In this document: piece by piece, positions 24,251 through 38,200 of the stretch
Numbering within the stretch: the stretch's first letter is position 1
Layout of the letters: the number at the start of each line of letters is the position of its first letter
Source: Platycnemis pennipes
Lineage: Eukaryota > Arthropoda > Insecta > Odonata > Platycnemididae
Assembly: GCA_933228895.1 (NCBI GenBank)
Contig: OW121854.1
Location: 56,028,609-56,092,608 of the forward strand
Direction of reading: 5' to 3'
DNA: 64,000 bases
The notes under the pieces: generated by a model
Seen by the model: only the letters and a program-made list of their open reading frames with translations
What the model was told of the DNA's origin: nothing
The model's database searches: none
Position numbers and translations under genes: made by a program

Positions 24251-24684
24251 GGGAGCTAGGTATGTCCACAAATAGTAATTTAAAGCAGTAGCATTATAAA
24301 TACCCAAAAACGATCATTTAGTAAAAAAAGGGAATAGGAATAAAAGGATCGTGGTAAATAGGGAACCAATTAATATATATTCCATGTAGATGGCATTACC
24401 ATCATGGATGAGAATGAAGAAAATTAACAAAGAATTGTATGGGGTGGATTGAGACATATAAAAATATGCAAGTTCAGAGTGATAAAATGAAAATTTTAGA
24501 GCAAAGAAGAGAGAATCTGGAGGCAAATGTTGAGCTGTAAGTATAGAGCCAGTGGAATATCCAGGTGCCTAAATGGCTGCATTAATTTGTGAGATGAAGT
24601 TTTCTGCTGCATAATAATCATTAAAAAAATAATTACATGCGTTTACTCAATTATCCCATTCTTTATAGGATCAACTTGATCTAG

Positions 24685-25013
24685 CCCTGGTGAAAATAAA
24701 CAGTGACAGACAGTGTGACAACAATGTGTATCACACTGTGCAAGTGTATTAGTCACAGTGTATGTACACTGTGCGCACAGTGTGCTCCCTTCAAAGCGTG
24801 ATGGACAGTGTGCAGAACACTGTACATGGGTATTAGTCACAGTGTCCTCACACTGTGAACACACTGTACCGTCACAGTGTCTGTCATGCTTTCTGCACGC
24901 TTTTGAGTCCCAATTTACGCTTTTGTCACGGTGTATGCACACTGTAATCACACTCTTGTCACATTCTAAGCACACTGTGTTCACGCTTCAGTCACGGTTT
25001 ACTTTCACCAGGG
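24685..25013. mobile_element. Small CCCTGGTGAAA element, copy B
   Basis: Same as 7330-7658, with the CACTGTG word array and AG flanks. Confidence 0.7.
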
Positions 25014-25645
25014 AGGACTTTCTCGTTGGAACACTGGATCTATATTAATAGTTAGACAACAACAAAAGAAAGAGCCCCAGATATGGGTTATTTACCAACA
25101 GGTTTCGGGGTACCAAGAAGACATAGGGGGGTACCAACAGTTATCATATATTAAATCTCCTTCTTTCATCTTAAGTACAGCTTTCATTTCCGAAAGTGTT
25201 TCATTTTCCCACGTCGCCTTGCAATGCAATTCCAGGGGAAGGTTAAAAATTCTCAGGCAATTATCAGCGCTACTTGTCAGCAAACAAGTTCCATCGGGTG
25301 CCCTAAAATATTCAAACGGACAATGTTTTAATCAGCAGGAAGCAAGGCACTGATCATACTCCAAAATAACTATTAGGACGTAAAATAAATACAGCACCAT
25401 TTACAGCCTTTTGTGTAGTTATCACTTTTCTTCGAAGAGTACTCATCAAAGGCTCCGGTTATGTGTGTCGAACACTTGTCAAAGCCATACGAAGGCCAGG
25501 TGATTTCTGCTTCAACCCCTGTACTTAAATCCTCGGCGGACACTTCAACATTTTGACTATTCACCTTCTCATCTTCAGCCTCACCTTGGCTAATAACGGT
25601 GGTTTCATCTTTACTTTCCCCTTCGCTCATAATGTCGCTATTCAT

Positions 25646-26164
25646 GAGTTAATTCGCCAAATCTATTAAGCCAGGATCAAAACAATTTTGATTGAAATGT
25701 TTTCATAAAACTACGCCACTTCTTGGGAGAACGGTAAAGGATGGCAACTATGACAAAAAACATACGAAATTAAAAAAAAAATGAAAGCGCAAATTGAAAT
25801 TTACCCGCCAAAATCTTTGTTTAGTAGGTACTTCATGAGTAGGTACTCTAGAAACAGTAGAAACAGAGACTATTTTGAATAATGGTGTTACATTCATGGT
25901 CAAATCGTTAATGCAGTAATTGTGCATGTGGCTAAAGGAAACGATACGACGGTGCAGTGGCATTATGGTTTGAATCGTAGTGGAGAATATAAACATTGTG
26001 GTTAATTTCATTTGAATGAACATTTTATACTTTATTTTTAACTTGATATCTGTGTTTTGTGGATATTCGTATGAGTGTTATTTGTGGTCTTGTGCGAATT
26101 GAAGTGATAAAATCAGATTAGAGTAGGTCACTGAGGTAGAATTTCTACAGCAGTGAGCTCTATC
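25646..26164. promoter_or_regulatory. Shared WRAP53/BARD1 promoter region (copy B)
   Basis: Identical to 8291-8809. This copy drives the BARD1 that is in continuity with exons 5-10. Confidence 0.6.
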
Positions 26165-26247
26165 ATGGCCGCGAAACAACCCGTGCAATGGCCTTTGACT
26201 TTAAAGGCCGTAAACGATCTTGAGAAAGATCTCTCCTGTAGCAAATG
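26165..26247 (+). CDS. BARD1: BARD1 exon 1
   Basis: Encodes residues 1-28, with the N-terminal helix (LTLKAVNDLEKDL) and the first RING ligand pair CSKC. It ends in phase 2 at AAATG/GTGAGT, and the split codon completes C28. Confidence 0.88.
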
Positions 26248-29200
26248 GTGAGTTTCATGTGTGTTGTAGCTTTGTGGTGGATTGTTGATGTGAACGTTGT
26301 AGGGGTGTTCACTGCGATGGACATTTCCATTCCCCTCTGTTGACTATTGGTAATTTTGTAAACGTCACATTTTATTTTCAGCTGTAAACTTGTGAGTAGC
26401 CCAAGAACCTTCAAGAACTGTCTTCACTTCTTTTGTCAGGCCTGTATCGGTAAATGCTCAAGTTGTCCCGAATGCTTCGTTCCATCATCTGCAAAAGACA
26501 TATACTATGATAAATTCATAGAAAACTTGGCCATGTATGTGATGAATTTAGAAAAATCGCTTAGATGCCTTCAGGTGGAAAGTAAGGTGGACACCGGTGT
26601 CTCCAATTCCATGGAGAGTTTTTCTGGCGTGAAAAGAAAAGTCCGTGAATCCGTTGGGAAAGAAAAGACTCCTAATTTCAGCCCAGAAGAACTAAATCAT
26701 GCACCTCAGAAGGAGATAGAGACGGAAGGTGATGTAGAAGCGGTTAAGGGATCGAAAAGGAAGCTTGGTCGACGCCGTAGTTTAAGTAGTAAAAAATGTT
26801 CCTTGGAATCCCCAATGAGGTAATTATGACATTCGATTTAATATAAGGAGTAGTACGTAATACATGTAAATTTGTATGTGGTTATTGCCCAAAATTAAGG
26901 GAAACTTTGTCAGCAGTTGTTGCTATATGCGTCAATTGTTTCTATGTGTTTAAGACTATATATCTTCCCTCATACCCATGAATGTCTGAGAGATGTCTCA
27001 TTATAGCCTTGAATATCTCAGAGAGGTATTGATGAGTGCATGTCTCAGATAAATCTCCAATGCATCTGAAAGAAATGTTCAGAGACGTTTATAAGATGCG
27101 AGAAATATTTCTGCCTTTTGTGTGGCTGTTAACTTCTCAGGACTGAAATCAATTTAACGTGAGAGATTAGTAATAATGGGACTTTAAGGAGTTGGTTAGT
27201 TATTCAAAGCAGGTGACACAGCGTAGGTATTACCTACTATAGGTAGGAGAGAATTTTCGAGGTCATGGGGGAAGGGTGAAGGGGAACCCAGCATTGTCAT
27301 TGGCATACGCTTAACGGAAGGTGCTTATGGGTGACAAAGTTAATCTGGAAGATGGAGTACTGAACTTGAAGTGCTCACTGCATACAAGTTAGGACAGGCT
27401 TTCCAATAAAAATTCTTGCAAATACTGGAAATGGATCCCAGCACAGGCACATAAGTTGACGGGTACATAAAGGGATGAGCTATTAAAAAAAACCATCCAC
27501 TTCACTTGTATCAACATGCATACCGAAAGGGAATGTCCATGGAGACAACCCTCCACAATCTTTCTAGCAGGATTGAGGGTGTGGTGGAACATAGAATGTA
27601 CGGATTTGAGGCATTTCATGATGTCAAGGGGGCTTTTAACTACAAATCTTTTGATCAAATCTGCATTGCTGTAAGAATTCTTACAGCAATGCCTTAAGGC
27701 ATCATGCCTATATTATCATCTGGGTTAGGAACATGTTAGGACAAAGAACTGTTAAGGTTGTCTTGTGGGAGAGTTGGATGAAGGTAGCTGTGGCATGAGG
27801 CTGCCCTCAGGGAGGAATGTTATCTCCACTTTGGAATGTGGTAGTTGACAGTCTTCTTTCAAGATTGAATAAAAGGACAGGTGCATACACTCAAGGGTAC
27901 ACATATATAACCATCACTATAAAGTACCTGAATACCCATTTTACAATACAATCAAGAAGACTTCAAACCTGAAGATGCCTGTTGATATGCCGACAAAACT
28001 GTCATCTCGAAGATGAATTGACGTGGAGGACAACCGGAAAACCTAGCTGCGCCTATTGCTCCACTCTTCGGAAGCCTCCATCAACATTTGCATTATTTAA
28101 TTCACTTTTGTTAAGCCACAACATCTATGTAGCATCATCGTGGGTCAAGTTTTGGCCTCTACTGTATCAGAATGATTGGGAAATATGATGGTTAGGAATA
28201 TTAAAATGTATTCATTCCATAATGGAAGAAGGCATCTGCAACACCCAGTTTGCAGTGTCAAAATGAATGGGAGCATTTTGATTACTCTAAAATCTCATGC
28301 TGTAGTGAAACAGCTAGGTAAATATTATCAAATTACAAAGTGAGCAGGGTACAGAATCCCAATTTGCCATGAAATACATGCTCTGCTATGGATTCGATGA
28401 AACCATTTTTCCCTTCTATGCGTAGAGGACTACTGCGTATTTTTACATATAACATATTTATATCAGCTACTCAGCCATTTCTGAAAATTGTAGTAATCAT
28501 GATAATGTTGTCGTTAAAATTTTTAATGATAACATTACTTTTGTAATGTTGCTCATAAAATGTTTTTGTATGGCAATGTTGCCATTGGTGCACTCAATAC
28601 TTTGCGGCGTAACTATGTGGAAATTCATGGTCAAATAAAGAAACCAAAACCTATGTATCTTTCCACTTAAATTTATTTGTCACTACTAGTTTCAACGCAT
28701 TGTCGTCATCATTAGGTACAAGTCAAAATTTCTGTGTGTCTGGTATATTGGTATATATACCCTAAAGAAGTGGGGAGGGGGGGATAGGGTTAGAGGCAGA
28801 GGGTTAGGTTGAGGGGAGAGATTACATTGTTTCAGGTAAAACCACTAGGTGGGCTTAATAGCACGCATATAATTTATGACATTAATGAAAAAATAATTGA
28901 CAGGATGTTGAAAATGTCACTCAAGGGAAAAGCTACTCTATACAATCAAACTGAACTGAAAGATGGGGATATTTGATGGTGTAAACTACCGTACTATGGA
29001 GTCATCTCACAAAAATTTGGAAAGTTCTTACCGAAAGACCAATTCAGGGTGGCCTACTACAATAATAATAGTTTAAGATAATTCTTGACTAAAACTAAAG
29101 ACAGGACAGATCCATTGGATAGAAGTGGAGTGTATAAATTAAAGTGCAGAGATTGTGAAGCAGTCTACATAGGACAAATGGGAAGGTCCTTCCATACCCA

Positions 29201-32200
29201 TGTGGAGGAGCACAGGAGAAGTTTCCGGCAGGGAAATTGGTCTCAGTCCCACTTCGCAAGACATTTGCTACAGGAGGGTCATGTAAGTGACTTTAAGCCC
29301 AAAATTTTGCACCTGAACTTAAAGGGGTGCAAGATAGACAAGATAGAGCAGTTGAAGATAAGGAGACACAAGAAATGAACTCATTGTGAATGAAAATGTG
29401 TTTGCAAATCATTCCCCATTGCTAGAGTCCACCCTTTCCTGGCGAAATAAGAATTCCTGACCCTCAACAGTAAGCCTCACCACCCGAACCATCCCCAGCC
29501 CACCTAGTGGTTTCACCCGAAACAATGTAATCCCTCCCCCCTACCTAACCCTCTGCCTCTAACCCTCTCCCTCCCTCCTCCCTTTTCCCCTCCCCGCTTC
29601 TTTAGGGTATATATACCAGAAACACAGAAATTTTGACTTGTACCTGATGATGATGCCGATCAGGGCCAGATTTCGAAATAGGCTGAAAAGGCTGCAGCCT
29701 AGAGCGGCAAAATTTAAGGGGCGGCACTTTGGCAATTTACTAAAAATTGAAAATATACATATACAAAGATTGTGCATACCTGCTACGAATTGTGCTGGAG
29801 AATGTAGTTTTTCCTGCCTTAGAAGAGTTAAGAATTACCTACAAACTAGTACTACTGAACGAAGGTTAAACTCACTTTCTTTACTGTGTATTGAGGCAAA
29901 TACAACAAAACACTTTCATATGAGGACATAATTAACGAGTTTGCCATTTAGAAATCTCGTAGGAAAACTATGTTGTTTTGAACATATACGAAAGTATAGA
30001 ATGTACTTAAGCCCAAACATTCAACTATATTGTGTTTGTACAGTTATTCATGTTTTTCTTATGGTAACCTGTATAACATCTACCTTTTGAATGTCAACAA
30101 ATAAACCAGTAATAAGCTATTTTTTGTGTGGTTTTAGTTTTACTCTTCAGCACAATTTTATTCGAATAACTGAATCTATCATTTGTTGTATAAAACGAAT
30201 GCATAATATGTATAATATATGAGTCTATTAACTGTGAGACTCTAAAACGGGGGGGGAGGCAAATGGATTTAGCCTACAAGTGGCATTTTCCTAAATCCGG
30301 CCCTGATGCCGATGCATTGAAACTAGTAGTGCCAAATAAATTTAAGTGGAAAGATACATAGGTGTTGGTTTCTTTACTTGCCATTGATGTTTACTAGGTC
30401 CAAATTTATTGTTTCTTGCACAAATCACCAATGAATTACACTTTCCTTGGGTTTTTCAATATTTCCTTAACACTGCACTGTAGAGGTATGAATATCTATT
30501 GTATTAAGTGGGAGTGACCGGTTTTGTAATTATTTCATTCATTTAATGTTGTAGAGCATACTTGCATGTATACAAATCATACATGAAGCTACATATATAA
30601 TGAAATTACTGGAGTGCGTACTCTTCGCTTCTCAAATGTATTTATCATTGTGTTCATAGATATAAATGCATTGGAAATTGTAGCGTAATTAACAGATAAT
30701 CTAATTTCTTTTCAAATGAGCTATTTTAGATTGATGTTGGCATTTTCATTTTCCTTACCATGAAAGAATGTATGCTGCCCAATATCCTAAGATTTTTTCT
30801 ACTATCGAATGTTTAAAAGTTTCTTTTAAACATTCAACATGTTGACATTTAGATAGTCTTATACTTAGTTGTGTGCTGTAGGGCATTTTTGTGTATTTTC
30901 ATGTGCATTCATAGTATTGATAAATTTCTTTTGGTTGTGAAACCAGAAGATAAAAAATTGAAATATGTGCCTTCAGATTTGGTTAATGGAGTTACTTTAA
31001 TAATTGATACCTACTTAATAATACCATACATAACTTCTCTTTTGGAACATTTGTAAATCTTATCCTAACATATTGTTAATAATTATTTTTTATTTTTCTA
31101 TGCTCTCTTCTAAGCTTGAGTATCTTCAGGTCTCCATGCGACTCTCTAACAAATACATCAGACTCATCTGTTGAAAATCATAAACCAGCCACGTCAAGTT
31201 CTTCTGATATGAAAGCACCTCTTAGTTCAGGGTTGAATTTGTCAATGACGTCAAGTGAAGATAAAGTTCCTTCTGCCAAGATTGCAAGAAGAACTAAATC
31301 TCTTTCAAGAGAAAGGGAAGTGAAGATGGAGGAGACATTGAATCCAGAATTAGTAACTCCGGTGAAAAACACAAAGGGGAAAAGGCCTGGTGAATCTCTC
31401 ATCAAAAATATCTCGGATACGATTAAAAAAGCAGCCAACAAACGCAATGCAAAAGGAGAAACACCTTTGCAAGTTGCATGTAAAAAGGTACCTAATAATG
31501 TAGTGGAAGTCTGATGTTGAAATTTGCTAGCATGGCTGCCATGCTTGCATTTAATTGTTGAAGTTTCTCAAGGAAATTTTTGTGTCACCTGTTAAATGTT
31601 TCAGGGTAATTTTAAGCAAGTTCAGAGTTTGATTGCTGATGCAGCCAACCCCAATGTGAAGGACAATTTTGGATGGACACCATTGGTAAGAAAATGTCTT
31701 TGATTTAATGTCTCATGGTGTTATGTAGGTAGCATGGAGTTAATTTAATTTAAGAAAGGGGATTGTGGCCTTACTATAAAAAGCAGAACATGGAGAAGAG
31801 GGTAGTGGATGAGTGACAGAAGTTCAGTTGTGATGTTGAAAGCTGACACAAATGTCTTAGTTTTCATTCAGGTGTATTTGGCAGCTGGGGGTATGAAGAG
31901 GAAGAAGTCAATTGTGTATGCACATAATTTGAAGATTTTTATTTTGGTTTTGGGATTTTTTGTTGGGTTTGGTTTTAGGACTATTTATGGTGGTGGTGAT
32001 GTTATGCTGGAAGAGTAATTAAGTGGCAACTAAACCCTGGCTGAAAGTATCATAGGCATAGGTACTCTTTGGAGCTATCTGGGAAATAGAGTGAGGTGCG
32101 ATTTCAATTATGCTATGGTCAGGCATTAAGATTCATGTTCAGCATGAAAAATCATAGTTTCCTGAGTGATATACAGACTAATTGTAATTCAATGGTTATG

Positions 32201-35200
32201 AAATGTGATGTTAAATCCAAAATGTAAAGAAGACAAAGTAGGATTGAGGTGTAGGAAATCGAGGTTCTGTTTAGAACAATGAGGAAATACAGCAGAAAGT
32301 CCATAGCAGAAGTTAAGCAAAAAAGGAGATGAGGACAATTGAAGGGAAGAGCTGAACTTAATAGTTCGCATCATAGAAAAGTAGAAAAAGTAATAACAGG
32401 AACTGTAATCAAAGGATAAAGAATGGAGCGAGGCAAGGTTGTGCACTGTCCCTCATAATTTTATTCATTTGCACCAAGAAAGCAATGAAATATGTATTTC
32501 AAAGAGAAGGCTTCAGGAGTGATTCTATGTGTGTCAAGTCACCTGGTGGGAAACCTAAGAAATGTTCACCCATAGCACCTGACCCAGTGGAAAACATAAG
32601 AAACCTTCACCCAAAGTTATTATCATTATTATTATTAAAGCTGAGAAACAAGAGCATAGCCAGATTAGACCTTGATGAGGGGGAAAGTACAATGACTGTA
32701 TGAGGACAAGGCTGAGGCAGTGGTCCTCTGATGGTAGTCCAGGAAGGGTACAGGATAAGGTCGAAGGCCTAACCACATATATTTTTGCATTACCAATCAA
32801 GTAACAAGTTACTTATGATACATTCTGCAGTGACTAAGGAACGAATGATCACCGTCACCCCTGTGAGGTTTCAAATCTTTAACAGCAGCACCTTTGACCA
32901 TTGAGTCAATAAAATAAGATAACTTGTTGTGTAAGAAGCTCCCTGGCGAAAATTTTTGTGTACACTTTTGTGGTACAGTGGTGTACTGTACCAGACTAGC
33001 ACACAAAAATCACCTAATATTCACCACAATTGTACATGATCCTGAACTGTACACAGAATGTACCAAAGTTTCACACTGTTTCTTGAGGCTACCTGTACAC
33101 AAATTACACCACAGTTGTACATAATCCTAAACTGTACACAGAATGTACCAACTTTTCACACCGTTTCTTGAGGCTACCTGTACACAAATTACACCACAGC
33201 TGTACATTATCCTGAATTGTGCTGTTCTTACAGATAGTCTCTTTCTCATTCTGCATACATATGTAATTTACCAATAGAAGATATTATGGTATATAGGTAC
33301 ACATTAAAATAACTAAGGGAACTATTTCTTCAACCTGACGCAATAGCCATATTTAAAACATGATGTCTGAGATGGGCTTAGAGGTGGGCCCAGACATCAA
33401 GTTTGGGAGGACTGTCGCCAATGTTGACCTCCTCTTTACCCCCACCCCTCCGATCAAAAGACAGTCTCTCTAGTTCTCTGGGGAGGGAGGGGGTGACAAC
33501 CGCTCTCCCCCCACCCAAAGCCTCAGTAACAATCTTGAAAGAAACATTAACAGGAAGACCTGAAGGAAAAAAAGACTTGTGGAGACCTAGACTATAATGG
33601 TGGTGCTGAATCCAGAAAGACAATAAGAAAGATGAGAAGTTCGACAGTGACAATGGAAGCAGAGAATGATGACATAAATTTGTTGGTGGGGCCATGGAGG
33701 TAAGGTAATTTCATAACAACGGAATAATTTTCCAAAGATAAAAAACAAGATACTTTTGTTTAATCTTGTAATAATAGATAAAAGCAAAACAAAGAAAAGT
33801 AGATACACTGCACTAAAAGCTGTAATTACAACTGGAAAGTTGCCAGTATCAGTACACATGTTGATACATTGAGCAATGATATCACTAGGTTTGATGATTA
33901 TGGAATCACCTAACTCTTGAATCTTTTTGATGTGGGTGTCAGTAACTGTCTGACAATGTAGAATTGGGTTCTGATCTAAAGTTGCCTCTTGGAAAATGAG
34001 GCGAACTTCATTTTCTCCTGAGTCTCCTTTGTGAAAAAACTTAGATTTGTTAACTGTTAAATTAGATTTGTTAACAGTACTGTTGCAATCTGACAGTCAC
34101 GGTTAAATTTCAATAGTTGTCTATTGGAACATTCACAGTATAAATTTCCAACAGATTATTGATAAAATGAAACAGTTACTGTTGGATTTTAATGTTTAAT
34201 GGTAGAAATCCAACATTAAATAGTAAATTGCCATTAATGTTGAAGGATATAAGTTTGTTGAAATTTCAGCAGTTTATATGCTTAGGATATTAGAATGTTT
34301 ATAAGTATATACTTAGTCTGTTGCCAATCTGAAACTGGTCTGTAATGCTTGAAAGGCCAATTTCTGGATGCTAAGTCTGTAACAGGACTGGACTTGTCTG
34401 GATTGCAATAAAGAGAAGGGATTTTGTCTGGAAACTGAACTGGATTTTGGTCCATAACTATACTACAATATCTGTTGGTCTGTAACTAGTCTGTATTTTT
34501 TCTTCAGGTGCAGTTTAATATTTGGTGGTCTGTAAAGGTACTGTAGTGTTGACAGTCTGTAACTGTGCTGTAGGTTTTGAAGGGCTGTAACTGGTCTGGA
34601 TTTTGGTTAGTGAAAGAAAGTAGAGTCTGAGGAAAAGTAATTCAAATAAGTACAAAATTTCTACAATGACAAATACATTATGTCTAGAAAATATCTAGAA
34701 TAATTACTTTTAAATGGAATGCAAAATAGCATAGCAACAATTGTTTTCCGTTTGATATATCAACTAGAAAACAACCGTTGCTATGCATATAATAATATAT
34801 TTATTGTGTTTACACTTCTACAATGCTACATATCATCCAAAAAGTAGTGTGAATTGCTGAATCTTCTGTCTTCTCATTCATCTCGGATAATCTTGAAAAT
34901 GCAGTCCTTGACTTTACTTCTTAAAATTAGCCATTCTGAATGTGATTTATTTGAATTCGTAAATGAGGAGGAAGCTGTTTCTGTTGGCATCTTAGCTTGG
35001 GTCTTTCATGATGATGGTGAAAGAAATAAGGAGAACTATTTTAGAGGATTAGTGAAAATACAGGGACATTGCATGGTGAACTGGCCTGATTGTGATAATT
35101 AAAGTTCATCAACATTTAAAAAAAGTTGGTTCATGCAACTTGGAGCATTGTGCTGGCAAGACTCCTGGCATAAGGTGGTGAGTACAACTACACTCTATTT

Positions 35201-38200
35201 GCCCTAAGTTCCTTTGCATGCACTCTCCCACATATTAAAACTGGCGATTTTTATATTGTAATAGCAACATTTGAAAAAAAAAACATTTTTACTTGCCAGG
35301 ATACACACAAGTGTGCAGACCTAAGTGCAATGTGAAACAGAAGGCATGGCAATTTGGGGAGGAGATTTTAAAATATGTAGGCATGAAATTAAATAATATC
35401 TCAGAAGGAAAGACAACCATTCAATGATGTTGTAAACTAATGTATATATTTTGTTTTAAGTATTTAAGTTTTGTGTGGAAATATATTTTTTGCTAAGAGT
35501 TTGTTGTTCTTTTCTTGAATACTCAATACATATTTGATTGCGGTTACGTACTTGCGAGCATAAGAAAGAATTTAGCTGCATCCATATTTTTTGCAATCCA
35601 ATGCTTAAGGTTGAACCTTCGTTTTCATTACATTGCTTATTCCTTGGTGTTTTTTAAATTAATTTCCCCAAGGTATGTAGCTCTTACATGCATGGGTTAA
35701 ATTATATTACTGGTGAGACACGTGTACAGACCAACATGTTGAACTTAATGAAAACGGAGGAAAATTTTTGCTAAATGACATTTAGAACGGCTCATAAATT
35801 ATCACTATTTATTTATCAATGTTCTCAATATAGAGCAATAAGTTAAGAAATAAACATTTATAGACCCATTATCCTTTTAAACAAACTAGTATAAATACTA
35901 ATAGTATGGTAATGTAGTACAATACTGCAATATACCTGGTTCAATCGTTGAAGAACAAATGGATGGGAAGAATGACAAAGGAAGGCCTCAAGTGAGATGT
36001 ATGGAACAAGTGACGAAGGATGTGAAAGAGAAGAAATTCGTACATTAGATTGAGATGAAAAGTGGGTTGAAGTAATCTAAGAGTCCCTGGGGCACTTAGA
36101 CCTATTGGTCCATTATGCTAACCACCATTCAGGAGATCACCCATAGAGACCGATCGTCCGGCTAAAGGCCAAGAGGTCTCCTATGAGGATCCCTTTAATT
36201 TCATTGGGTTCCAGAAAAGGTGAGCCAAGATATCTATTCTGAGTCCTCATTATGGCTGGGCACTCGCAGAGGAGATGAGAGGTTGATTCGTCCTCTTCTT
36301 CACACCATCTGCATCTAGCTGAATCAGTGATCTTCAGGAGATGGAGGTGTCTCATCACTTGATGAACAGTCCAGTCCAGTGAACAGTCCCACTATCGTAC
36401 GTAATTGACTCCTGTTTCATAGGAGTAATTTCTTAGCTAGATCAGGTTTATGTCCCTCTATGTGAAGTTTGGCCTGCCTTAACTTCGGTGTTTTCCGCCA
36501 GATCTCAGCATGTCGAGCAAGGCCCCACATTCGGATCTCCGTTTTCCCCATTGAGGGTGCAATAGGTATGAATGGTTCTGGACCAAACGGTCTTCGGTTG
36601 GCTCCTGCTTTGGCAAGCTCATCCGCCATTTCATTTCCGGCAATGCCAGCATGACCTGGTACCCAGAAGAGCTCAATTTTACGGCAGCTGCCTAGTGTGT
36701 TGAGTGCATTTCTACACTCTAGCAGCAGCCGCGATCTGCACCATGGTGATGCAAGAGCTCTGAGGACAGCTTGGCTGTCGGTGCAGATATGAGTTGGTTT
36801 GTCATAGAAGCCAGCCTCTTTAGCTGCATATGCACAGGTCAGAAGCATATAAACCTCGGCCTGAAACACTGTAGCTTATTCCCCGAGAGGGATAGATATT
36901 TTCTTGGATAGGCTGTAGCTGTATATACCGGCTCCTCCTCTGCCTTCTTTCCTGGAGCCATCTGTATACCATACATAGGCTCCTTTATGTAGCCCTTCCC
37001 CTCCTTTCTCTGCCCACTCTTCTCTAGTAGGGAAGTGGATTTTGAAGAGGAGGGGTGATTGGTTGAACTTCGCAATTATTGAGTCAGAGCCCATTTCAAA
37101 AATTGGGCTCGACTTCCTGAGCTCCGTCCATAGAATTCTGTGACCGGAAGAACTTCCCTTGTCATACCACTATCCTAGGCTTTTAAGACGATATGCTGAT
37201 GCCCTAGCCTGGATCTCAACTTCCACATATCGTGGAGTAAGGTTTAGGAGGGTCTCGATTGCCAAGGTTGGGGTTGTCTTCATTTCCCCTGAAATGCCCA
37301 TACAGGCCATTCTCTGCAAGTGGTTTAGTTTGTCCCTGGTAACATTCTGCCGGGTCCTTGTCCACCAGGCAAGTGAGCAGTGCAGAAAGCTAGGCTTCAC
37401 TACTGCTGTATATAGCCAGTACATGGCTTTCGGTTTTAGCCCCCAGGTTTTTCCCAGAGCTTTCCTGCAAGACCATAGAGAGGCACAGGCTTTCTTTGTT
37501 TCCGCCTCTAGATGTTCTCCCCAATTGAACTTGGAGTCTAGAATAACCCCAAGGTATTTAACTGATGTGGTAGGTTGTAAACACCTTCCTTGTAGTAGGG
37601 GAAGTCTTAGACCTTCCCTTTTTCTCTTATTGGTAAACACGGTAAGAAATACGTAAATATGAAGAGATTAGCCAATAGAAGAACTCAGTGGAGAGCTGCG
37701 TCAAACCAATCTCAGGATTGATGACCAATGACGATGATACCTGGATAAATTTTTAGAGCTCCTCAACTTACCCTTTCATTATGTGATTTATAATTTAATT
37801 TTTCAGCATGTATACGATGATGGGTTCAACATGATAATTCTGATATCAGATATTTAGTAGCTGTCATTGGATTTCAAAGGTAAATGGTTAGATTTCAACA
37901 GTTAATGTTAGGTTTCAAGTTTACTGTTTGGTTTCACCAGTTTACTGTTAAAATTTCTACATTAACTGTAATTTTCAACAATAGGTAACTTTGATGGATT
38001 CAACTGTTGGATTTACTTGCTGTTTGTAATTTTCCACAGTAACTATTGAATTCAACATTGGCCTGATTTAATGTGAAGTTTTCAATGGTTTTTTGCAAGA
38101 GTACGTGTAGAATTCAACAGTTTTTCAGCAGTAACTGTTGGATTCAACAGTTTTTTTTCAATAGTAACTGTTAGATTGAACAGTTTTTTCAACAGGGACT

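Larger units (their letters stand above)
20176..25645 (-). pseudogene. WRAP53: WRAP53 5' partial copy (exons 1-4 only)
   Basis: Exons 25398-25645, 25096-25302, 20396-20482 and 20176-20312 are identical to copy A. Downstream on the minus strand the sequence enters the end of copy A (a BARD1 intron with an antisense LINE) at 19732, so the remaining WD40 blades are unavailable. Such a protein would have only the N-terminus and the first blades of a beta-propeller and would be unlikely to fold normally. If the repeat is an assembly artefact, this is the same locus as 2821-8290. Confidence 0.75.
19733..37087. repeat. 17,355-bp direct tandem repeat, copy B
   Basis: Second unit, apparently identical to 2378-19732. 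Its right end runs uninterrupted into the rest of the non-LTR element at 37088, so this copy is the one in natural continuity with BARD1 exons 5-10. Its left end is abutted directly to the end of copy A with no gap, N run, filler or microhomology. Confidence 0.97.

Noticed and set aside
2378..37087. Reading the duplication as two independent functional gene pairs
   Set aside because: Neither truncated half has its missing exons; only one complete BARD1 and one potentially complete WRAP53 can be assembled.
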